DNA of 64,000 bases, taken from positions 2,728,001 to 2,792,000 of the forward strand of contig NZ_JADBDT010000001.1 in NCBI RefSeq assembly GCF_014873485.1. The letters are read 5' to 3'. The position numbers and the translations under genes are program-made. Under the pieces are notes generated by a model. The model was not told the DNA's origin, made no database searches, and saw only the letters and a program-made list of their open reading frames with translations. This DNA comes from Sphingopyxis sp. OAS728. GTDB taxonomy: Bacteria; Pseudomonadota; Alphaproteobacteria; Sphingomonadales; Sphingomonadaceae. Below, piece by piece: positions 35,101-43,847 of the stretch (position 1 is its first letter; each line of letters starts with the position of its first letter).

Positions 35101-37989
35101 ACCTGTTCGGCGACGACCGACAAGCTCGGCCGCGCGAGCTGCGCGATGGCGCCCGGCGTCTCGGGCGAGGTCACCGTCGTCGCGACGACGCAGGATGCCG
35201 ATGGCAATGAAGCGCGCGCAGTGCGCTCGGTCTGGCTCGCGGGCGATAATGACTGGTGGTTCGGCGGCGACAATGGCGACCGCATGGACGTGATCGCCGA
35301 AAAGCCGCGCTACGCCGCGGGCGACACCGCCCGCTTCCAGGTCCGCATGCCGTTCCGCGAAGCGACCGCGCTCGTCACCGTCGAGCGTGAGGGTGTGCTG
35401 TCGAGCTTTGTTGTGCCGCTGAAGGGCACCAATCCCGTCGTGCAGGTCAAGCTGCCCGCGACCTATGCACCCGACGTCTATGTATCGGTCATGGCGGTGC
35501 GCGGCCGCGTGACCGGCGAGGAAAGCTGGTTCCGCAAGATGAAACGCGCGGTCGGCTTCAAGATCGAGAATAGCGAGGGCGCTCCGCCGACCGCGCTCGT
35601 CGACCTTGCCAAGCCGAGCTACCGCATGGGCATCGCGCGCATCAAGGTCGGCTGGGAAGGCCATCAGCTCGGTGTCAAGGTCAAGGCCGACAAGGCAAAA
35701 TATTCGGTCCGCGAAACCGCCAAGGTCGCGATCGAGGTCAAGACCCCCGACGGCAAGGCGCCGAAGAACGCCGACGTCGCTTTCGCCGCGGTCGACGAGG
35801 CCTTGCTCCAGCTCTCGCCCAACGAAAGCTGGGACATCCTCCCCGCGATGATGGGCGAACGCACGCTCGATGTGCTCACCTCGACCGCGCAGATGCAGGT
35901 TGTCGGCAAGCGCCATTATGGCCGCAAGGCACTCGAACCGGGCGGCGGCGGTGGCGGCGACCTCTCGGGCCTGACGCGCGAGGATTTCCGCCCGGTCCTG
36001 CTGTGGAAGGGCAATGTCCCGCTCGACAGCAAGGGCCGCGCCAAGGTCGACGTGCCGCTCAGCGACAATCTCTCGGGCTTCCGCCTTGTCGCGATCGCCA
36101 CCGACGGCTCGCAATATTTCGGGACCGGCGAAACGAGCGTCCGCACCGTGCAGGATCTCGGCGTCTTCGCCGGCATGCCCGAACTGGTGCGCAGCGGCGA
36201 CACTTACGATGCGCGCTTCACGCTGCGCAACGGCACCGACCAGCCGATGGAGGTTACCGCGACCCCGACGCTGTCGCCCGCCGTCGCGACCGCGCCGCCG
36301 CTCACCGTCACCATTCCGGCTGGCGGCGCGGTGCCGATCAGCTGGTCGATGACCGCGCCCGAAACCACCGGTCCGATCGAATGGACGGTCGATGCGGTGG
36401 CGAAAGGCGGCAAGGCGCGCGACCGCCTCGTCTTCGAACAGGTCGTCGAACCCGCGGTGCCGGTCGAGACATGGGCCGCCAGCCTGTTCCGTGTCGGCCC
36501 CGCGACGACGCTGCCGATCGCCATCCCGGCGGGCGCGCTGCCCGGCGGCTATGTCGATATCGCGCTCGCGGGCACGCTCGCGCCGCCGCTCACCGGCGTG
36601 CGCGACTATATGAGCGCCTATCCCTACAGCTGCTTCGAACAGCAGACGTCGCGCACGGTCGCGCTCGGCGATGTCGGGCGGTGGCAGGCGCTCGCGGGTG
36701 CGATGCCGACCTATCTCGATGACGACGGGCTGCTCCGCTACTGGCCGAACGAGAATCTCACCGGCTCGATCGAACTCACCGCCTATGTCATGAACGTGAC
36801 CGCGGCGAACGGCTTCGCGATCCCCGAGGCGTCGAAAGCGAAGATGGTGAAAGCCCTGCAAGCGGTCGTCGAAGGGCGCCTCACCCGCAAGGGCTATGGC
36901 CCGTGGGATATCCGCCCCGTACGCATCGCGGCCTTGGCAGCCCTCGCACGCAACAATGCGTCGAGCGCCGGCCTCGTCGCCGCGATCGACGTCGCGCCGG
37001 TCGATATGGCGACCGGCACGCTCGCCGACTGGCTCGTCGCGCTCGAAAAGACGCCGGGCGTGCGGAACGCCCCCGCGCTGCGCACCGCGGCCGAGGCCGA
37101 ACTGCGCAAGCGCCTCGTCTATGAAGGCACGCGCCTAGATCTCGTCGACGATGCACGCGCCCCCTGGTGGATGATGACCAGCGGCGACGAAATGGCGATC
37201 AAGGCTTTGGAAGCCGTGCTCGGCCGCAAGGGCTGGGAGGATGACGCGGGCAAGCTGATGGTCGGCGTCGCGCAGCGCCAGCGCAAGGGCCATTGGGACA
37301 CCACCCCCGCCAACGCATGGGGCGCGGTCACCGTCCGCCGCTTCGCCGAACTGTATCCGGCAAGCGCGATCACCGGCGTCACCAACGTCAGCCTCGCGGG
37401 CGCCACCGCCTCGCAAAGCTGGCCGCTTCCCGCCGAGCCGGTTTCGCCGCTCCGCGTCGCGCTGAACGCCGCGACGATGAGCCTGAAGCATGAGGGTAGC
37501 GGCGCGCCATGGGCCACCGTGAGCGTCAAGGCGGCGGTGCCATTGAAGGAACCGCTCAACGCAGGTTACCGGATCAAGCGCTCGGTCAGCATCGTCAAGG
37601 CGGCGAACAAGGACCGGCTGACGCGCGGCGACGTGATCAAGGTGCGGATCGAGGTCGTCGCGGCCGCGGGGCGGACGTGGGTCGTGATCAACGATCCGAT
37701 CGCGCCCGGCGCGACGATCGTCGGCAATCTGGGTGGCCAGTCCGAAATGCTGGCCGAACAGGCGGGCGGATCGGGCGCGCAGCCAAGCTATGTCGAACGC
37801 GGCAAGGACGCTTGGCGCGGCTATTTCGGCTGGATGCCCGCGGGCACCCACGCGGTCGAATATGTCGTCCGCTTGAACGGCTCGGGACGCTTCTCGCTGC
37901 CGCCGACGCGCGTCGAGGCGATGTATTCGCCCGCGATCCGCGGCCAGTGGCCGAACGCGCCGATGACGATCGCCAGCGTCACGCAGTGA
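32146..37989 (+). CDS. Bacterial alpha-2-macroglobulin (YfhM-like)
   Basis: 1947 residues with a signal peptide (about 1-34, TAAAD). Contains repeated MG-type beta domains, a central region VDEALLQLSPNESWDI, the A2M domain (VLLWKGNVPLDSKGRAKVDVPLSDNLSGFRLVAIA) and the thioester CxEQ motif at C1496-F-E-Q1499 in YPYSCFEQQTSR, then an alpha/alpha toroid. These periplasmic or lipid-anchored proteins trap attacking proteases through the thioester. No lipobox is evident, so it may be soluble in the periplasm. Four nt before pbpC: the standard pair linking protease defence to wall repair. Confidence 0.96.
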   Translation: MMQLGRALANRLAGKAKLALLIPLTLAMAATAAADTVPQVTLATPGSSGTGDGTITRFTLRFSEDMVPLGDPRAPAPATTDCKLPSSGRWVDTRTWVLEFDKPLPGGLACHVELRDGLKTARGVSVAGNSRFALDTGGPSARAVLAGGMDGDIEEDQIFLVATNVAADRASVGRFAYCAVDGIGEKIPVDVLPRDTATQILTGLGDNNWSRQSFTYDAGLPQRFPAAGADREAALDRIVPVKCRRPLPPGREMALVWDARISQAGVPSRTAGRDQRFDHDVRPAFTAKMSCSRINPQAGCNPIKDVTLSFASPVARETILAATLNTADGRKLTPKIDEDDRNDAWLTSVRFTGPLPQNVDATLVLPADVTDQSGRKLQNQSNFPLKFHIDRAPPLVKFAAEFGILEAGEGGVLPVTVRGVESSLVQSNLKMPAATLKVGDDDAAIARWLKRVADADDTDYREEKDRTGKEVTVNYTGTKSVFDGAPSGGERRDLQLAPAAGGKEFEVVGIPLAEKGFHVVEIASPELGAALLGRKSTRYVATAALVTNMAVHFKWGREGSLAWVTSLNSGLPVAGAEIRVTDACTGRLLARGTADKAGRLAFAGGLPQPETYSSCEENPDMAKSEGHALMVSARAGDDFSFTLTDWGSGIRPYDFDLPYGWSERDDILHTVFDRSLVKAGETVHMKHVLRRPVGTGFRTPEALAGKLRLVHRGSDTEFEMPFAIAASGSGDTTWNVPASAPMGDYELVFVTKDKDGEDKTIWSGQSVKVDEYRLPTMKATITGPKTALVRPAAVPLNLFVGYLSGGPAPNIPVELRTNFRSSWSPPEDYRDWDFDGQPVKEGVVQLDDSGDEPSAELPLARSVPLKLDANGAATTNVTVDQPITEPTMMAAEMDYEDANGETLTSSRRITLYPSAVRLGVKTDGWLMRDNDLRLNFIALDLDGKPIAGKRIAVAVYNREIITARRRLIGGFYAYDNQMRTTKLDATCSATTDKLGRASCAMAPGVSGEVTVVATTQDADGNEARAVRSVWLAGDNDWWFGGDNGDRMDVIAEKPRYAAGDTARFQVRMPFREATALVTVEREGVLSSFVVPLKGTNPVVQVKLPATYAPDVYVSVMAVRGRVTGEESWFRKMKRAVGFKIENSEGAPPTALVDLAKPSYRMGIARIKVGWEGHQLGVKVKADKAKYSVRETAKVAIEVKTPDGKAPKNADVAFAAVDEALLQLSPNESWDILPAMMGERTLDVLTSTAQMQVVGKRHYGRKALEPGGGGGGDLSGLTREDFRPVLLWKGNVPLDSKGRAKVDVPLSDNLSGFRLVAIATDGSQYFGTGETSVRTVQDLGVFAGMPELVRSGDTYDARFTLRNGTDQPMEVTATPTLSPAVATAPPLTVTIPAGGAVPISWSMTAPETTGPIEWTVDAVAKGGKARDRLVFEQVVEPAVPVETWAASLFRVGPATTLPIAIPAGALPGGYVDIALAGTLAPPLTGVRDYMSAYPYSCFEQQTSRTVALGDVGRWQALAGAMPTYLDDDGLLRYWPNENLTGSIELTAYVMNVTAANGFAIPEASKAKMVKALQAVVEGRLTRKGYGPWDIRPVRIAALAALARNNASSAGLVAAIDVAPVDMATGTLADWLVALEKTPGVRNAPALRTAAEAELRKRLVYEGTRLDLVDDARAPWWMMTSGDEMAIKALEAVLGRKGWEDDAGKLMVGVAQRQRKGHWDTTPANAWGAVTVRRFAELYPASAITGVTNVSLAGATASQSWPLPAEPVSPLRVALNAATMSLKHEGSGAPWATVSVKAAVPLKEPLNAGYRIKRSVSIVKAANKDRLTRGDVIKVRIEVVAAAGRTWVVINDPIAPGATIVGNLGGQSEMLAEQAGGSGAQPSYVERGKDAWRGYFGWMPAGTHAVEYVVRLNGSGRFSLPPTRVEAMYSPAIRGQWPNAPMTIASVTQ

Positions 37990-37993
37990 TGCA

Positions 37994-40150
37994 ATGAACC
38001 TGTCGCCCGTCCCCGGGCGCCGGCGGCGCTGGCCCCATGTCCTCGCATGGGCCGCGCTCGCGGCGCTGGTCTTCGTCACCGCCGCGCATCTCGCGACCCG
38101 TCCGCCCGCGATGCCCGCCTTCGAAAAGGTGCGCGCCGACTGGCGCCCCAGCGAAGCCTGGCTCTACGACCGCGACGGCCAGTTACTCGACAGCGAGCGC
38201 GTCAATTTCGAGCGACGCCGCCTCGCATGGGTGCCGCTGAACGATATCAGTCCCGCCGTCCGCACCGCCGTCGTGCAAAGCGAGGACCGCCGCTTCTGGT
38301 CGCACGGCGGGGTCGACTGGCTCGCGATCGCCAGTGCCGCGCGCGCGCGCCTGACAATCTTGGGGGGGACCGGCGACCGCTCGCGCGGCGCGTCGACGCT
38401 TGCGATGCAGCTCGCGGCATTCCTTGACCCCGGCCTCGCGCAGCCCGGCAAACGCGACTGGCGGACCAAGCTCCGCCAGATGCGCGCCGGACAGGCGCTC
38501 GCGGAAGACTGGTCGCACGAGCAGATGCTCGAGGCCTATTTCAACCTCGTGCCCTTACGCGGCGAGGCGCAGGGGATCGGCGCCGGCGCGCAAAGCCTGT
38601 TCGGCAAGAAGCCGGCCGAACTGAACCGCACCGACGCCGCACTCTTCGCCGGGCTCCTCCCCAATCCCGCCGCAGACGCCGAGGCGCTCGGCCGCCGCGC
38701 CTGCCGGATTGCGCAGGCAAAAGATTGTTCGGCGATCCGCGCCGCCGCCGCGACGCTCGTCTCTGGCGAGCAGGCCGCGCGCTTCGACCCCGCGCTCGCA
38801 CCCCACCTCGCCGTCCGTCTGCTCGACCAGCCCGGCAAGCGGGTCAAAACCACCATCGACCGCCGCATCCAGGCCGCCGCGATCGTCGCGCTGCGCCGCC
38901 AGCTCGCCGGGCTCGGCTCCGACCGCGTCCGCGACGGCGCGGTCGTCGTGCTCGACAATGCCACCGGCGAGGTGCTCGCCTATGTCGGCGGGGTCGGCCT
39001 CAAATCGACCGCGGCGTCGGTCGACGGCGCCAATGCACGGCGGCAGGCAGGCTCGACGCTGAAGCCGCATCTCTATGCGCAGGTGATCGAACATGGCTGG
39101 CTCACCGCCGCCTCGATCCTCGACGACAGCCCGGTCCAGCTCGACACCGCCTCGGGGCTCTACGTTCCCAAAAACTACGACCACAGCTTCAAGGGGCCGG
39201 TCAGCGTGCGCCACGCACTCGCCTCCTCGCTCAACGTCCCCGCCGTCCGCGCGCTCGTCATCGACGACGTCCAGCAATTCCGCGACCGCCTTTGGGCTTT
39301 GGGCTACCACGGCCTCGTCGAGGACGGCGAATATTACGGCTTCAGCCTCGCACTCGGCTCGGCCGAAGTTTCGCTCGTCGAACAAGCCAACGCCTTCCGC
39401 ACCTTCGCCAATCAGGGCCGCTACACGCCCGTTCACTTCATTCGCGGCGAAAAGGCGGACGAGGCGCGCCAGATCGTCAGCCCCGCCGCCGCCTTCATCG
39501 TCGGCGACATCCTCGCCGACGCCTCTGCCCGCGCCGACGCCTTCGGCGCCGACAGCGCGCTCCGCCTCCCCTTCTGGGCGGCCGCCAAGACGGGGACGTC
39601 GAAAGGCATGCGCGACAATTGGTGCATCGGCTGGTCCGACCGCTTCACCGTCGCGGTCTGGGTCGGCAATCTCGAGGGCGATTCGATGCGCGCGGTCTCG
39701 GGCACCTCCGGCGCCGCCCCCGTCTGGCGCGACGTGATGCTCGCGCTCCATGCGGGCAATCCCGGCAAGCCGCCCGCCATGCCCGAGGGTGTCGAGGCGC
39801 GGCAAATCGCCCTCCCCGGTACCCGCGAACCGCCGCGCCGCGAATATTTCCTGACCGGCACCGCGCAGACCGAAATGGCGGCCGCGCCGCAAGCCGCCCG
39901 CCGCCCGCGCATCACCAGCCCGGTCAGCGGCAGCGTCTATGCGCTCGACCCCGACATCCCGATCGACCGCCAGCGGCTCGCGGTCATCGTGAGCGGATCG
40001 GTGGCCGGATACCGCCTGATCCTCGACAAAAAGCCGCTCGGCGATGCCGATGCGGGCCAGCAAATCCTGCCGCGCCCCGGCATCCATATGCTGACGCTCG
40101 TTGATCCAGGCGGCCGAATGATTGACCGAGTGCGCTTTACCGTACGGTAA
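37994..40150 (+). CDS. pbpC: Penicillin-binding protein 1C
   Basis: 718 residues: N-terminal membrane anchor (15-35), glycosyltransferase GT51 domain with E97 in QSEDRRFWSHGG, transpeptidase domain with S354-TLK357, SLN and K532-TG motifs, and the C-terminal BiPBP_C domain (ITSPVSGSVYALDPDIP). It polymerises and may crosslink peptidoglycan at the outer face of the inner membrane. It directly follows the A2M gene. The last codons overlap the 16-bp palindrome at 40136. Confidence 0.96.
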   Translation: MNLSPVPGRRRRWPHVLAWAALAALVFVTAAHLATRPPAMPAFEKVRADWRPSEAWLYDRDGQLLDSERVNFERRRLAWVPLNDISPAVRTAVVQSEDRRFWSHGGVDWLAIASAARARLTILGGTGDRSRGASTLAMQLAAFLDPGLAQPGKRDWRTKLRQMRAGQALAEDWSHEQMLEAYFNLVPLRGEAQGIGAGAQSLFGKKPAELNRTDAALFAGLLPNPAADAEALGRRACRIAQAKDCSAIRAAAATLVSGEQAARFDPALAPHLAVRLLDQPGKRVKTTIDRRIQAAAIVALRRQLAGLGSDRVRDGAVVVLDNATGEVLAYVGGVGLKSTAASVDGANARRQAGSTLKPHLYAQVIEHGWLTAASILDDSPVQLDTASGLYVPKNYDHSFKGPVSVRHALASSLNVPAVRALVIDDVQQFRDRLWALGYHGLVEDGEYYGFSLALGSAEVSLVEQANAFRTFANQGRYTPVHFIRGEKADEARQIVSPAAAFIVGDILADASARADAFGADSALRLPFWAAAKTGTSKGMRDNWCIGWSDRFTVAVWVGNLEGDSMRAVSGTSGAAPVWRDVMLALHAGNPGKPPAMPEGVEARQIALPGTREPPRREYFLTGTAQTEMAAAPQAARRPRITSPVSGSVYALDPDIPIDRQRLAVIVSGSVAGYRLILDKKPLGDADAGQQILPRPGIHMLTLVDPGGRMIDRVRFTVR

Positions 40151-40151
40151 A
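40136..40151. promoter_or_regulatory. Perfect 16-bp palindrome TTTACCGTACGGTAAA
   Basis: It spans the pbpC stop codon and lies about 104 nt upstream of the amino-acid permease start. Core arms TTACCG/CGGTAA match the dyad at 31230. No T-run follows, so an operator is more likely than a terminator. Confidence 0.45.
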
Positions 40152-40254
40152 CCGCGCGAGACCTGCTGAAATTAAGTTGCGCTGGCGCGCGGAGCAGCTA
40201 GTCTGCGCCGCCATGAGAGGGACGGCAGTTCAGCCGCCCCCCAAGGGGAAGATT

Positions 40255-41793
40255 ATGCTATTTGACCGCGTAAAGCCGTTGGATGCCATTTTGGCGACAG
40301 CGGAAAAAAAGTCGCTTACGCGCACGCTCGGCGCTTTCCAGCTCACCATGCTGGGGATCGGCGCCGTGATCGGCACCGGGATTTTCGTTCTGACCGCAGA
40401 GGCCGCGCAAAAGGCCGGCCCAGGTATGATGATCAGCTTCATCATCGCCGGCTTCGTCTGCGCCTTCGCCGCGCTCTGCTATGCCGAAATGGCCTCAATG
40501 GTCCCCGTATCGGGCTCGGCCTACACCTATAGCTACGCCGTGATGGGTGAGTTGATCGCATGGATGGTCGGCTGGGCGCTGATCCTCGAATATGCGGTCG
40601 CCGCCGGCGCCGTCTCTGTCGGCTGGTCGGGCTATGTCGTCGGGCTGATCGAACATGCGTTCAGTATAGACATACCCTCGGCATGGGTGCTCGGGCCATT
40701 CGACGGCGGGATGATCAACCTGCCGGCGATGTTCATCGCGGGCGTTGTCACTATGCTGCTCGTGATCGGTACGCGCGAATCGGCAACGATCAATGCGATC
40801 CTCGTCGTCATCAAGGTCGCGGCGCTGACGCTCTTCATCATCCTCGCGGTTCCCGTGATGAACATGGAGAATTTCGAACCCTTCGCACCGCTCGGCATCG
40901 GCGGCATAGGCGCCGCCGCGGCTTCGATCTTCTTTGCTTATGTGGGCTTCGACGCCGTCTCGACCGCGGCCGAAGAAACCAAGAATCCGCAGCGCAACAT
41001 GCCGATCGGCCTGATCGGCAGCCTTGCGATCTGCACCATCTTCTACCTGCTCGTCGCCGCCGGCGTCATCGGCTCGGTCGGCGCGCAGCCGGTCGGCATC
41101 GATGCCGCTGCGGGCCATGCGCTCGAACCCGGCAGCCGCGAACTCGCCGCCGCCTGCGGTGCAATCGGCGATCAGGCGGTGGTCTGCTCGAAGGAAGCAC
41201 TGGCCTGGACGCTGCGCGAAATCGGCTGGCCGCAGATCGGCAACCTGATCGGCCTCGCCGCCGGTCTCGCTTTGCCGTCGGTCATCTTGATGATGATGTT
41301 CGGCCAGACCCGCATCTTCTTCGTGATGAGCCGCGACGGTCTGCTGCCCACCGCCTTCTCGAAGATCCATCCGAAGTTCAACACGCCGCACGTGATCACG
41401 ATCATCACGGGCATCGCCGTCGCGCTGTTCGCCGCCTTCTTCCCTGTCGGGCAGCTCGCTAACATCTCGAACTCGGGCACGCTCTTTGCCTTTGCCGCGG
41501 TGTCGATCGCGGTGATGGTGATCCGTCGCACCGATCCCGGCCGCCACCGTCCGTTCAAGACGCCGCTGATCTATATCACGGCGCCGATCGCGATCCTGGG
41601 CTGCCTGTACCTCTTCTTCAACCTCGACCAGAAGAGCATCAATCTCTTCCTGATCTGGGCGGGTATCGGCCTCGTCGTCTACTTCGCCTACAGCCGCTCG
41701 CGCAGTCATGTGGGTCAGGGCCATGTCGAGGTGCACGAAGACGATGCGGACGCACCGCCGCCGCCGGTTCCGCCGGCACCGTCGTTCAACTGA
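40255..41793 (+). CDS. APC-family amino acid permease (cationic-amino-acid-transporter type)
   Basis: 512 residues with about 12 membrane segments; GIGAVIGTGIFVLT in helix 1, FFAYVGFDAVSTAAEETKNPQRNMP in helix 6-7, and a cytoplasmic Pro-rich tail (PPPPVPPAPS). It imports amino acids by proton symport across the inner membrane; exact substrate unknown. The ATG at 40255 has GGGGAAG ahead. A strong terminator follows at 41812. Confidence 0.93.
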   Translation: MLFDRVKPLDAILATAEKKSLTRTLGAFQLTMLGIGAVIGTGIFVLTAEAAQKAGPGMMISFIIAGFVCAFAALCYAEMASMVPVSGSAYTYSYAVMGELIAWMVGWALILEYAVAAGAVSVGWSGYVVGLIEHAFSIDIPSAWVLGPFDGGMINLPAMFIAGVVTMLLVIGTRESATINAILVVIKVAALTLFIILAVPVMNMENFEPFAPLGIGGIGAAAASIFFAYVGFDAVSTAAEETKNPQRNMPIGLIGSLAICTIFYLLVAAGVIGSVGAQPVGIDAAAGHALEPGSRELAAACGAIGDQAVVCSKEALAWTLREIGWPQIGNLIGLAAGLALPSVILMMMFGQTRIFFVMSRDGLLPTAFSKIHPKFNTPHVITIITGIAVALFAAFFPVGQLANISNSGTLFAFAAVSIAVMVIRRTDPGRHRPFKTPLIYITAPIAILGCLYLFFNLDQKSINLFLIWAGIGLVVYFAYSRSRSHVGQGHVEVHEDDADAPPPPVPPAPSFN

Positions 41794-41811
41794 CGTTTCA
41801 AGACGCAAAGG

Positions 41812-41839
41812 GAAAGGGGGCTTCGGCCCCCTTTCTTTT
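41812..41839 (+). terminator. Intrinsic terminator of the amino acid permease gene
   Basis: A perfect 10-bp stem GAAAGGGGGC/GCCCCCTTTC closed by a TTCG tetraloop and followed by TTTT, 18 nt after the stop codon. Confidence 0.9.
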
Positions 41840-41964
41840 GGCCAGCGTGTCGAGCAAAGACGCGGCCGTTATCGACCATTTGACGACTTTCCACTGAATC
41901 TCTGGTAATAGCCATCACGGGCTGTCGGCATCAGTCGCGCGAAAATCGTGTGGGGGCAGGCGAG

Positions 41965-42204
41965 ATGGTGGAGAGTTTTGGAGCAGTGGTTGGCTGGGCA
42001 CATCATGATGCAGGTGACCGCATTATGCTCCGGATCGAAAGCGTACAATCTTCGGAAGCGGCCAAGAAGCACGACCCCGATTTGTTTCGTTTCCTTATGA
42101 CCAAGCAGCAGGCGGCTATTTTGGGCAATTATCTGGTGCGGCTTTCCGGTCAGCCACCGGTCGTTCCCAAAAAACGAGGCTGGTTTCGCCGTCTCTTTGG
42201 ATGA
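41965..42204 (+). CDS. Small basic-tailed protein of unknown function
   Basis: 79 residues from ATG 41965 (a GTG five codons earlier is possible). No signal peptide; alpha/beta N-terminal part (RIMLRIESVQSSEAAKKHDPD) and a basic C-terminus KKRGWFRRLFG, which could touch membrane or nucleic acid. Preceded by a strong terminator, so separately transcribed. Not recognised. Confidence 0.6.
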   Translation: MVESFGAVVGWAHHDAGDRIMLRIESVQSSEAAKKHDPDLFRFLMTKQQAAILGNYLVRLSGQPPVVPKKRGWFRRLFG

Positions 42205-42303
42205 CGGAGGCTTCTAGCTATTGCTGATCGCGTCTCAATATCCGCAATCGGCCAATTGCGGGCCCCCATTGCGCGAGCGCAGCCCTTTTCGCCTTAAGTC
42301 CGC

Positions 42304-43626
42304 CTAATCCGTTTCCTCGTTCTCTGGCGCCCGTACTTCGCTGACGAGCAATTTGTCGATCTTGCGTCCGTCCATGTCGACGATCTCGAACCGCCAGCCC
42401 TTGTCGGTGAAGCGCTCGCCTTCCTTGGGCAAATGCTTGAGGATCGCGAGCGCATGCCCCGCTGCGGTCGCGTAATCGCGGTCGTCGCCAAGTTCGATAC
42501 CCAGCCGTTCGGCCATCTGGTCGGCGGGCATCGAACCCGCGATCAACAGGCTGCCGTCATCGCGTTCGACGACGAAGGGCTCGCTCCCGATATCCTGGTC
42601 AGACGCGAACTCGCCGGCAATCGCCGAGAGCAGGTCGGCAGGCGTCACCAGCCCGTCGAAATGCCCATATTCGTCGTGAACGAGCAGCACGGGCACTTCA
42701 GCGGCGCGCAAGGCCTCGAGCGCGTCCATCGCGTCGATCTGGTCGTGGATGACCTTCGCGGGCCGCATCAACTGCTCAAGGTCGAGTACCTCGCCCTGGA
42801 ACAGCGCGGCGGCAATGTCGCGCGCCTGCACGACACCGACGATATCGTCGACCGAGCCGCGCGCGACCGGCAGGCGGCTGTGAGGCGTTTCGAGCAATTT
42901 GTCGCGTACGCCACGCGCGTCGAGCGAGATATCGACCCAGTCGACATCCTTGCGCGGCGTCATCACCTCGCGCACCGGCCGGTCGGCCAAGCGCACGACG
43001 CCTGAGATGATCGCGCGTTCGCTTTCCTCGATCACCCCCGATTTCGACGCCTCGGCGACAATCAGGTGCAGCTCTTCGGCGGTCACGCGATCTTCGGATT
43101 CGCGATTGAGCCCGAGCAGGCGAAAGACGAGCGCCGAACTGTTGTCGAGCAGCCACACGAGCGGCGCCGCGACGCGCGAAAGCCAGTACATCGGCACCGC
43201 GACGGCGATCGCGATACGCTCGGGCGCCCGGAGTGCAAATTGCTTGGGTACCAGCTCGCCCGCGATCAGCGAGAAATAAGTGGTAATCGCAATGACCGCA
43301 GCAAAGCCTGCGGCTTCCGCATTTTCGGCATCGAGGCCGAACCAGGCCGAAAGCCGGTCGGCCACGGGCTGGCCGAGGCTCGCGCCCGAATAGGCGCCGG
43401 TCAGCACGCCGATCAGCGTGATGCCGACCTGCACCGTCGACAGGAAGCGGCCGGGGTCGGACGCGAGTTGCCGTGCGATTTTGGCGCCCCGGCTGCCTCG
43501 CTTCTCGGCCGCCTGCAGCCTCGGGTCGCGTGACGAGACGATGGCGAGCTCGGACATGGCGAAAACGCCATTTAGGAGGACGAGGACGGCGATAATCGCA
43601 ACGTCGGACCAGGGAAAAGGGGTCAT
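42304..43626 (-). CDS. HlyC/CorC family protein (DUF21-CBS-CorC_HlyC)
   Basis: 440 residues in the standard order: DUF21 (CNNM) membrane domain with four helices (1-190), CBS pair (about 205-330, VMTPRKDVDWVDI, VLLVHDEYGHFDGLVTPADLLSAI) and CorC_HlyC domain (345-430). Related to magnesium/cobalt efflux transporters in the inner membrane; the old haemolysin label is not supported here. Confidence 0.94.
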   Translation of the reverse strand: MTPFPWSDVAIIAVLVLLNGVFAMSELAIVSSRDPRLQAAEKRGSRGAKIARQLASDPGRFLSTVQVGITLIGVLTGAYSGASLGQPVADRLSAWFGLDAENAEAAGFAAVIAITTYFSLIAGELVPKQFALRAPERIAIAVAVPMYWLSRVAAPLVWLLDNSSALVFRLLGLNRESEDRVTAEELHLIVAEASKSGVIEESERAIISGVVRLADRPVREVMTPRKDVDWVDISLDARGVRDKLLETPHSRLPVARGSVDDIVGVVQARDIAAALFQGEVLDLEQLMRPAKVIHDQIDAMDALEALRAAEVPVLLVHDEYGHFDGLVTPADLLSAIAGEFASDQDIGSEPFVVERDDGSLLIAGSMPADQMAERLGIELGDDRDYATAAGHALAILKHLPKEGERFTDKGWRFEIVDMDGRKIDKLLVSEVRAPENEETD

Positions 43627-43757
43627 TGGGCGGTCGTACGGCGCTTCGGCGCCCGGCCCCTGTCATCGTCGGTCATGTCCACCCTATAAGCGAAACGCAT
43701 GGCATTGCACAATGGCACAGGCCTGAACGTCCGGCTCAGCCCGCATTCAGGCAAATT

Positions 43758-43786
43758 TTGGAACCAGATCGCCAGCCATATGTTAT
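43758..43786 (+). promoter_or_regulatory. Possible promoter of the OmpA-type lipoprotein gene
   Basis: TTGGAA (43758-43763), 17-nt spacer, TGTTAT (43781-43786), about 62 nt upstream of the ATG at 43848. Both hexamers are partial matches to sigma-70 consensus. Confidence 0.4.
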
Positions 43787-43847
43787 CGGCAAGCAAGGGC
43801 GGCGTGCCACGGACCAGAGGCATCCGCCGGGTAAAGGGAGCGAAAAG

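Noticed and set aside
32929..36861. 1310-codon open frame antisense to the alpha-2-macroglobulin gene
   Set aside because: Low-complexity Arg/Asp/Ala-rich translation with no domain, typical of the mirror frame in GC-rich genes; the sense strand carries a clear A2M.
40136..40151. Palindrome at the end of pbpC as a terminator
   Set aside because: It is not followed by a T-run and is short; operator-like symmetry is a better reading.
40495..41808. 437-codon frame antisense to the amino-acid permease
   Set aside because: Charged low-complexity translation with no family features; sense gene is clear.
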